The translations under genes were made by a program, and so were the position numbers. A model generated the notes under the pieces. The model saw only the letters and a program-made list of their open reading frames with translations, was not told the origin of the DNA and did not search any database. DNA of 11,022 bases from Sandaracinaceae bacterium (GTDB lineage Bacteria; Myxococcota_A; Polyangia; Polyangiales; JAFGIB01), in assembly GCA_017881145.1 (NCBI GenBank), contig JADGRG010000713.1:1-11022 (forward strand), given 5' to 3'. How positions within the stretch are numbered: position 1 is the stretch's first letter; every line of letters starts with the position of its first letter. This document shows, piece by piece, positions 5,066 to 11,022 of this stretch.

Positions 5066-7279
5066 GTGGCGGCATCACTACATCCACAAGAGGGGCCCGC
5101 GCCGCGGATCAACCTGACGCTGCTGAAGGCCATGATCGCCGAAGCGGTGATCACGCAGGTCGACGCAGATCAGGCGGAGCTCTACGCGAAGCGTCGTCGT
5201 GTGCACGTAGAAGAAGCGTTGATCGAAGTTGGCGCGCTCGACGAAACCCAGCTGCTGAAATTTCTGGCGGCGCGCTACAAGACGTTCTTCGTCTCAACCA
5301 AAAAGCTCTCGACTGCGCCCATCAGCGATTCCTTGCTCCAGCTGATCACGCACAAGCTTGCCGTCAAGCTCTGCATCTTTCCCGTCAAGTACGAGCAGCG
5401 CACCGGTGAGCTCTCCATCCTGACCGTCGAGCCCGATGATCCGGACGTGCTCAAGAATGTACAGTTTGCGACGCGCGTGTCGAAAGTGCGCGCGCTGGTT
5501 GCCCGGCCCGCGGCGATTCAAGCAGCGATCCGTCTGCACTTCTTGAACGAGGCCAGCGCATTCGGGCAGGTCCGCAATGGTTCCGTCGCCACCGACAAGC
5601 AGTCCGGGACCGACGATCACGGCCGGCGTGTCACGCAGACTTTCGACCAGGCCATGCTGGGTGCAGCAGTCCAGGAGGCGGGGCCGCCTTCAGTCGAGCC
5701 CCCCGATCCGCGCCGGCGCACCGGCGCGATGGAAGTCATGCAGCGGCCAGGCCCGCCGCCGCCGCCGCCAGCGGCGATGCTGGCCGGCCCCCCACCGCAC
5801 CCAGGTTTCTCTCAGGGCGGCGCAGGCTACTCCGGCACCAGTCAGTTCAGCATGGCGCCGCCGCCGGTCGCGCCCACGCAGAACGCGCAGTCGTTCGTGC
5901 AAGTGGTGCCGATGCCGGCCATGGAGTTACAACGGGGCGTTATGCACTCGGCCTCCGTGCAGCCCGAGCCCGAGCCCGCCCCCGTCGCGTCCCAGGTGGC
6001 CATGCACGACTACCTGGAGACGCTCAACGTCCTGGTGGCCCTGCTTGAGCAGGAGCGCGGCGAGCTGCGTGGGCACTCCATGACGGTGGGGCGCGTGGCG
6101 CGTCGCGTGTGCGAGCGTTTGGGCCTGGCAATCGAGGAAGCGGATACCATCGTAATCGCCGCGTATCTGCACGACATCGGCAAGTCTACGGCGCACCACC
6201 TCACGGCCCTAAACGTGGCTCAATACGACGCGCACCGTCAGCAAGCCAAGAAGAGCTACCTGACACCGGTGCGCATCTTCGAAGCGGTGCGGCTGCCCGA
6301 GCAGGTGGTGCCGATCCTCACCCATCTCTACGAGCGTGCCGACGGTCAGGGCTTCCCGGATCGGCTTTCCGGCAAGGAGATCCCTCTCGGTGCACGCGTG
6401 CTCGCCATCGTGGAGACCTATGTCGACCTGACCGGCCACGCCGGCAACGCCTTTCGCAAGAAGCTCTCGTCCCAAGAAGCCTGGGATGTCATTGCGAAGT
6501 ACAAGAGCAAGCTCTTCGACCCGAACCTCGTCGACGTGCTCAAGCTGGTCGTGCTCGGAGACGATCTGCGCGCCAAGCTCCTGGCCGATCGGCGCCGCGC
6601 GCTGATCGTGGATCCCGATGCCGAGGAAACGACCGTGCTCGAGCTCCGCTTGGCCGAGCACGGCTATGAGGTGACAATCGCGCGGACCGCGACCGACGCC
6701 GAAAACGAGTTGAGCGGCGAGTTCGATGTGGTGATTTGCGAGGTGGAGCTCAAACCCTTCGACGGTTTCACGCTCTTGCAGAAGGTTCGAGAAGGCGGCA
6801 ACGAAGTGCCCTTCGTGTTCCTGAGCAGCAAGGACGAGAGCGAAGTGGTGCAGCGCGGTTTCGAGCTCGGCGCCGACGACTTCATCAACAAGCCCGCCTC
6901 TCCGGATGTGGTGGCGCTGAAGGTGAGCCGTGTGCTCGACGGCGCTGGACGCAAACGCAAGACGGGCGGCGTGAACGGCTCGCTCACCGAGATGGCGTTA
7001 CCCGACGTGGTGCAGATCCTCTTCCACGGTCGCAAGAGCGGGAAGCTGGCCATCTCCGGCGAGGGCAAACGCGGCGAGATCCACTTCTGCGATGGCCAGA
7101 TCTACGACGCGACCTACGCCGACCTGGTGAAGGACGACGCGTTCTACGCGATGCTTTCTCTCTCCGGCGGCGACTTCGAGCTCGACCCGAACTTCCGTCC
7201 AACCGAGCGTAAGATCGAGCTCAGCCCCGAGAGTCTGCTCCTGGAAGGCATGCGCCGCTTGGACGAGTCCGGGCGCTAA
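5066..7279 (+). CDS. Multidomain signalling protein: MshEN - Pro-rich linker - degenerate HD-GYP - receiver - PATAN (DUF4388)
   Basis: A 737-residue cytoplasmic protein without visible membrane segments. Residues about 15-162 resemble the MshEN/GspE N-terminal domain, a fold known to bind cyclic di-GMP in some ATPases. A low-complexity Pro/Gln/Ala linker follows (about 165-310, with a run of six prolines). Residues about 313-500 are HD-GYP-like: HDIGK is intact (369-373), but the HHE motif is LYE (421-423), GYP is GFP (429-431) and the later aspartate is Glu450, so hydrolase activity is doubtful. The receiver (about 510-625) has Glu559 at the phosphoacceptor position (CEVELKPFDG) while the lysine (609) remains, a pattern of a phosphorylation-independent receiver. 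The C-terminus (about 635-728) is a PATAN/DUF4388 domain, an interaction module common in myxobacteria. The start is uncertain: GTG 5066 keeps the first MshEN helix, ATG 5132 would cut it, and TTG 4970 adds unlikely sequence. Probably a signal-integrating scaffold. Confidence 0.85.
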   Translation: MAASLHPQEGPAPRINLTLLKAMIAEAVITQVDADQAELYAKRRRVHVEEALIEVGALDETQLLKFLAARYKTFFVSTKKLSTAPISDSLLQLITHKLAVKLCIFPVKYEQRTGELSILTVEPDDPDVLKNVQFATRVSKVRALVARPAAIQAAIRLHFLNEASAFGQVRNGSVATDKQSGTDDHGRRVTQTFDQAMLGAAVQEAGPPSVEPPDPRRRTGAMEVMQRPGPPPPPPAAMLAGPPPHPGFSQGGAGYSGTSQFSMAPPPVAPTQNAQSFVQVVPMPAMELQRGVMHSASVQPEPEPAPVASQVAMHDYLETLNVLVALLEQERGELRGHSMTVGRVARRVCERLGLAIEEADTIVIAAYLHDIGKSTAHHLTALNVAQYDAHRQQAKKSYLTPVRIFEAVRLPEQVVPILTHLYERADGQGFPDRLSGKEIPLGARVLAIVETYVDLTGHAGNAFRKKLSSQEAWDVIAKYKSKLFDPNLVDVLKLVVLGDDLRAKLLADRRRALIVDPDAEETTVLELRLAEHGYEVTIARTATDAENELSGEFDVVICEVELKPFDGFTLLQKVREGGNEVPFVFLSSKDESEVVQRGFELGADDFINKPASPDVVALKVSRVLDGAGRKRKTGGVNGSLTEMALPDVVQILFHGRKSGKLAISGEGKRGEIHFCDGQIYDATYADLVKDDAFYAMLSLSGGDFELDPNFRPTERKIELSPESLLLEGMRRLDESGR

Positions 7280-7327
7280 ACAGGAACGCGTGGTGGGCGA
7301 GAGCGCGGTCCAGGCGTCTCTGTTTAG
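7276..7327. terminator. Stem-loop at the end of the signalling gene (repeat-derived terminator candidate)
   Basis: CTAAACAG (7276-7283) pairs perfectly with CTGTTTAG (7320-7327). Pairing continues inward through GAACGC against GCGTCT with one G-U pair and one mismatch, giving about 13 pairs around a loop of roughly 24 nt. The TAA stop of the upstream gene lies inside the left arm. No strong T run follows, so if it terminates transcription it is not a classical intrinsic terminator. Its right arm is copy 1 of the repeat family found at three places in the window. Confidence 0.6.
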
Positions 7328-7328
7328 G
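7301..7328 (+). repeat. Intergenic repeat, copy 1
   Basis: The core TCCAGGCGTCTCTGTTTAGG (7309-7328) is identical to the reverse complement of 8115-8134. Over 28 bp, 26 positions agree with copy 2. Over 7305-7330, 25 of 26 positions agree with copy 3 (10073-10098). It sits between the signalling gene and the glycosyltransferase gene, 17 bp before the latter's start codon. Confidence 0.85.
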
Positions 7329-7345
7329 CGTAGGTTTCTTCGCGC

Positions 7346-8119
7346 ATGATCAACGGGAAGAAAGTGACGGTCGTCTTGCCCGCTTACAACGCGGCAAAGA
7401 CACTCGAGCGCACCATCTCGGAGGTTCCGGTCGACCTCATCGACGACATCATCGTCGTCGACGATGGCAGCACCGACGACACCGCGCTGATCGCAGCCCG
7501 CCTGGGCGTCGAGTTGCGCTCTCACGAGCGCAATCTCGGTTACGGAGGCAACCAGAAGACCTGCTACCGCACGGCGCTGGCTCGTGATGCCGACGTGATT
7601 GTGATGCTCCATCCAGACTATCAGTACACCCCCGGCTTACTGGTGGCGATCGCTGCACCGATCTGTTACGGCGTCTACGATGTCGTGCTCGGCTCTCGCA
7701 TTTTGGGAGGCACGGCGCTCGCTGGTGGCATGCCGCGCGTGAAGTACGTCGTCAACCGCGCGCTCACCTTCTTTCAGAACCTGGTCTTTCGCCGAAAGCT
7801 CTCCGAGTACCATACCGGCTATCGAGCGTTCCACCGCCAGGTGCTAGAGGCGCTCCCACTGGAGCGCAACTCGAACGACTTCGTGTTCGACAGCCAGATG
7901 CTTGCCCAGGTCATCGCGTGGAAGTTTCGCATCGGCGAGATCTCATGTCCGACGCGCTACTTCCCCGAGGCGTCCTCGATCGGCTGGGGGAGCGGCGTGC
8001 GCTATGCGTTCGGCTGCGTCGTGGTAGCGTTGCAGTACCTGGCCCACGAGCTCGGCGTCGCGCAACCTGACATCTTTCAACCACGTGAAACGGGGCCAGC
8101 GGATCGCCCGCCGCCCTAA
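7346..8119 (+). CDS. Family 2 glycosyltransferase
   Basis: A 257-residue GT-A fold glycosyltransferase, expected to transfer a sugar from a nucleotide-sugar donor to a polyprenyl-phosphate, polysaccharide or lipid acceptor. Visible signatures are VTVVLPAYNAAKTLERTI at the N-terminus, IIVVDDGSTDDT (residues 35-46, nucleotide binding), NLGYGGNQKT, and MLHPDYQY (87-94) at the position of the usual metal-binding DxD motif. The conserved SEYHTGYRAFHR (153-164) and NDFVFDSQML follow. The wording resembles the dolichyl/polyprenyl-phosphate mannosyltransferase-like branch, but there are no C-terminal membrane helices, so it is probably soluble or peripheral. The start ATG at 7346 fits the family; no clear Shine-Dalgarno sequence precedes it. 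The short Pro-rich tail is encoded inside a 12 bp inverted repeat arm (8099-8110) and the stop codon lies in repeat copy 2. Acceptor and donor cannot be assigned; nothing ties it directly to the lipid locus. Confidence 0.92.
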   Translation: MINGKKVTVVLPAYNAAKTLERTISEVPVDLIDDIIVVDDGSTDDTALIAARLGVELRSHERNLGYGGNQKTCYRTALARDADVIVMLHPDYQYTPGLLVAIAAPICYGVYDVVLGSRILGGTALAGGMPRVKYVVNRALTFFQNLVFRRKLSEYHTGYRAFHRQVLEALPLERNSNDFVFDSQMLAQVIAWKFRIGEISCPTRYFPEASSIGWGSGVRYAFGCVVVALQYLAHELGVAQPDIFQPRETGPADRPPP

Positions 8120-8188
8120 ACAGAGACGCCTGGAGCGCGATCCACCATCCGTCGGGGTTGGGGCCCCGACCCCAACCGGGCGATCCGC
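8099..8188. terminator. Large inverted-repeat structure at the glycosyltransferase 3' end
   Basis: GCGGATCGCCCG (8099-8110) and CGGGCGATCCGC (8177-8188) are perfect 12 bp inverted repeats enclosing the stop codon, repeat copy 2 and a very GC-rich hairpin. Inside, GTCGGGG (8151-8157) pairs with CCCCGAC (8164-8170), or alternatively GTTGGGG (8157-8163) pairs with CCCCAAC (8170-8176). The two inner hairpins exclude each other. It is a plausible transcription end or mRNA-stabilising structure, without a T run directly after it. Confidence 0.55.
8115..8142 (-). repeat. Intergenic repeat, copy 2 (inverted)
   Basis: Reads as the reverse complement of copy 1, with a 20 bp exact core at 8115-8134 and 26 of 28 positions matching over the longer stretch. 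The TAA stop of the glycosyltransferase (8117-8119) is inside it. Unlike the other two sites it has no local second arm, so it could pair only with copy 1, 787 nt upstream, around the whole glycosyltransferase gene. Confidence 0.85.
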
Positions 8189-8567
8189 CCCCGCTTTCTG
8201 CGGTGCGTGCTCACCTACGCAATGACGCCGAACCGATCGACTTTTTTCGCGGCGGTCGCTTAGGCCGCAAGCCACGTGCCAGTCGTAACACCGCGTTTTT
8301 CAAGGAAAATTCGCCGAACGAGCGCCTGGCCGTCGCGCGGACTCCCCGTTCAGCGCGGAATTTCACCCACCGACCCGTCGTGCTAGCCCGAGGGGGCTCA
8401 GTCGGGAGACCGAGCTATTCGGGGTTTGAAACCGGCCGCTTGACCGAGCGCAACCACGCGTTAGTTGTATGGCTTCTAATACACCTGCCGAGTGCGGAAT
8501 CCGCCCCAGTCCTGGGGGCAGCAGAAGGCGCGTATTGCGCGGCGTGCCGGCGGGTTGCGACGATGGA
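8120..8567. other. Long non-coding region upstream of the sigma54 response regulator
   Basis: 448 bp without a gene I can support. It begins with repeat copy 2 and the GC-rich 3' structure of the glycosyltransferase, then contains T-rich and A-rich patches (T6 at 8241-8246, TTTTTCAAGGAAAATT around 8296-8311) unusual for this GC-rich window. A hairpin (8387-8423), a palindrome (8423-8433) and TTGACC (8440-8445, 5 of 6 to a -35 box) follow. Open frames here use codons atypical of the neighbours, such as AGA, AGG, AAT and ACA, and match no family I recognise. Confidence 0.5.
8387..8423 (+). promoter_or_regulatory. Structured hairpin and adjacent palindrome upstream of the response regulator
   Basis: Outer stem CCCGA (8387-8391) with TCGGG (8419-8423), a small internal loop, then GCTC-A-GTC (8396-8403) paired with GAC-C-GAGC (8408-8415) around a GGGA loop of the stable GNRA type. 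Directly after it GGTTTGAAACC (8423-8433) is a perfect odd-centred palindrome that could be an operator half-site pair. These are structural observations; no known riboswitch consensus was recognised. Confidence 0.35.
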
Positions 8568-10038
<1,471 letters not shown>

Positions 10039-10043
<5 letters not shown>

Positions 10044-10096
10044 ACAGTGCCGCGTGCGGTGCGAGACAGGTTGCGGTCCAGGCGTCTGTGTTTAGG
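10039..10096. terminator. Bidirectional stem-loop between convergent genes
   Basis: CCTGAACA (10039-10046) pairs with TGTTTAGG (10089-10096) with one G-U pair. Further interrupted pairing (G10049 with C10086, CGC 10051-10053 with GCG 10082-10084) extends the stem. The TGA of the response regulator and the TAA of the histidine kinase lie in opposite arms. The position between two convergent genes suits a shared terminator. It has the same layout as the stem-loop at 7276-7327. Confidence 0.55.
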
Positions 10097-10098
10097 CG
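10073..10098 (+). repeat. Intergenic repeat, copy 3
   Basis: Matches copy 1 (7305-7330) at 25 of 26 positions; the single difference is G for C at 10088. It forms the right arm of the stem-loop between the response regulator and the histidine kinase and contains the kinase stop codon on the minus strand. Confidence 0.85.
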
Positions 10099-11022
10099 AG
10101 CTCCGTTGCTTTCGGGCTCTGGCTGGTCAACGCGTGCCGGACTCTGGTGAGCAGGCCCTCCTGCGTGAAGGGCTTTTCGAGCGACTCCACGCCCGGAGCC
10201 AGCAAGCCGCGTTGCACCAGGCGCTCGGGCGGATACGCGGACATGTAGACGAGCGCAGCGCCAGGGATCAGCACGCGGGCTTCCCGAGCGATCTCGGGTC
10301 CGGTCATGCCGCCTGGCAGCACCATGTCGGTGAGCAGAAGCTGGATCTCTTGGCTGTGCTCGCGGCAGAGCCGTAGCGCTTCTGCGCCGCTGCCAGCGGC
10401 AAGCACGCGATAGCCAGCCTTCTCCAGGTAGTGTTGCACTGCGCCGCGCACCAGAGGCTCGTCTTCGACCACTAGCACGGTCTCGCTCCCACCCAGCGCC
10501 TTGGCTTCCGTAGCTGCAGCCGATGGCTGCGCCCCGTGATGGCCCGCGTGTTGGCTCGGGAGGTGGATGACGAAGGACGTCCCCTTGTTCGGCTCGCTGT
10601 GCAGCTCGATTGCGCCCTTGTGCTGGGTGACGATGCCGAAGACGGTGGGTAGTCCGAGTCCCGTGCCCTCACCAGCGCCTCGGGTCGTGAAGAATGGCTC
10701 GAAGACGTGGAGCTGGGTCTCTTCGTCCATGCCGCAGCCGGTGTCGCTCACCAAGAGCCTGACGTAGGAGCCGGGTAGTAAGCTGCCGATAGCCCGAGCA
10801 GGGGCCTTCTTGATTTCGACTTCGCTGGTCTGGACCGTGATCAATCCGCCGCGCGGCATGGCCTGGCGAGCGTTCACGACCAGGTTCATGAGGAGCTGCT
10901 CGATCTGTCCAGGCTCGCAGGTGAGGTAGGCTTCTGGCGCGCCGAGCGTGACCCGGAACTCGATGTCTTCTCCGATCAAACGGCGCAGCATGCCCTCCAT
11001 GCCCGAGATCACCGTATCGAGA
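10092..11022 (-). CDS. Hybrid sensor histidine kinase, C-terminal part (HATPase and receiver; 5' end off window)
   Basis: The last 309 or so codons of a larger gene; the frame is open through the right edge and reads LDTVISGMEGMLRRLIGEDI at the start, so the phosphorylated-histidine domain and any sensor lie outside. The HATPase domain has the N box NLVVNARQAMP, G1 VSDTGCGM, F box FEPFFTT and G2 GEGTGLGLPT, all intact. An Ala/His-rich linker leads to a receiver with VVEDE, phosphoacceptor Asp in LLLTDMVLPGG, the serine in YMSAY and the lysine in LEKPF, so it should be phosphorylatable. It fits hybrid kinases of the PAS-HisKA-HATPase-REC type common in myxobacteria. It converges with the sigma54 response regulator, so the two are not one operon although they may be functionally linked. 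A GTG at 11012 is in frame but is internal to the kinase core and not a real start. Confidence 0.92.
   Translation of the reverse strand, partial: LDTVISGMEGMLRRLIGEDIEFRVTLGAPEAYLTCEPGQIEQLLMNLVVNARQAMPRGGLITVQTSEVEIKKAPARAIGSLLPGSYVRLLVSDTGCGMDEETQLHVFEPFFTTRGAGEGTGLGLPTVFGIVTQHKGAIELHSEPNKGTSFVIHLPSQHAGHHGAQPSAAATEAKALGGSETVLVVEDEPLVRGAVQHYLEKAGYRVLAAGSGAEALRLCREHSQEIQLLLTDMVLPGGMTGPEIAREARVLIPGAALVYMSAYPPERLVQRGLLAPGVESLEKPFTQEGLLTRVRHALTSQSPKATELA

Noticed and set aside
5750..5775. GCC/CCG triplet run as a microsatellite
   Set aside because: It encodes the proline run in the linker of the signalling protein and is ordinary low-complexity coding sequence.
8150..8470. Possible cyclic di-GMP riboswitch upstream of the regulator
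   Set aside because: I looked for GEMM-type conserved blocks such as the GCAAA and GGGACGCAAAGCC-like segments and did not see them; the hairpin present has a different shape.
8469..8567. Longer N-terminus for the response regulator from ATG 8469
   Set aside because: The extra codons (GCT TCT AAT ACA CCT, then AGA AGG) are unlike the neighbours and the residues match no receiver-domain N-terminus; kept only as an alternative.

Overview
The window is GC-rich bacterial DNA with densely packed genes. High G/C at third codon positions, an MshEN/HD-GYP/receiver/PATAN fusion, a sigma54 response regulator, a hybrid histidine kinase and a fatty acyl-AMP ligase next to type II ketosynthases all suggest a Myxococcota (myxobacterial) chromosome. 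This is inferred from gene style; no rRNA or tRNA is present to confirm it.

Left half (1-4786): a divergent lipid or polyketide biosynthesis locus. On the minus strand a fatty acyl-AMP ligase (FAAL, 2195 to 519) is followed by two acyl carrier protein genes (455 to 207, and 114 running off the left edge). On the plus strand, from the same 135 bp intergenic region, come an intact FabF-type ketosynthase (2331-3578) and an overlapping ketosynthase-like partner (3575-4786). The partner keeps the cysteine but has lost both catalytic histidines, so the two may form a KS/chain-length-factor-type heterodimer. The simplest model is that FAAL activates a fatty or aryl acid as the adenylate and loads it on a neighbouring carrier protein, and the KS pair extends it. 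Reductases, dehydratases and the final transferase or thioesterase are not in the window.

Middle (4787-8119): after a 279 bp gap comes a 737-residue signalling protein with an MshEN-like domain, a proline-rich linker, a degenerate HD-GYP domain, a receiver with Glu in place of the phosphoacceptor Asp, and a PATAN/DUF4388 domain. A family 2 glycosyltransferase follows.

Right (8120-11022): a 448 bp non-coding stretch with a structured hairpin and a short palindrome precedes a sigma54-dependent response regulator (8568-10043). It converges on a hybrid histidine kinase (10092 to beyond the right edge).

The most unusual non-coding signal is a repeat of about 20-28 bp, core TCCAGGCGTCTCTGTTTAGG, present three times (7301-7328, 8115-8142 inverted, 10073-10098). 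Each copy lies at a gene 3' end. At two sites it forms a stem-loop with a second arm, and the stop codons of four neighbouring genes fall in these arms. It behaves like a repeated terminator or REP-type element and also flanks the glycosyltransferase gene as an inverted pair.
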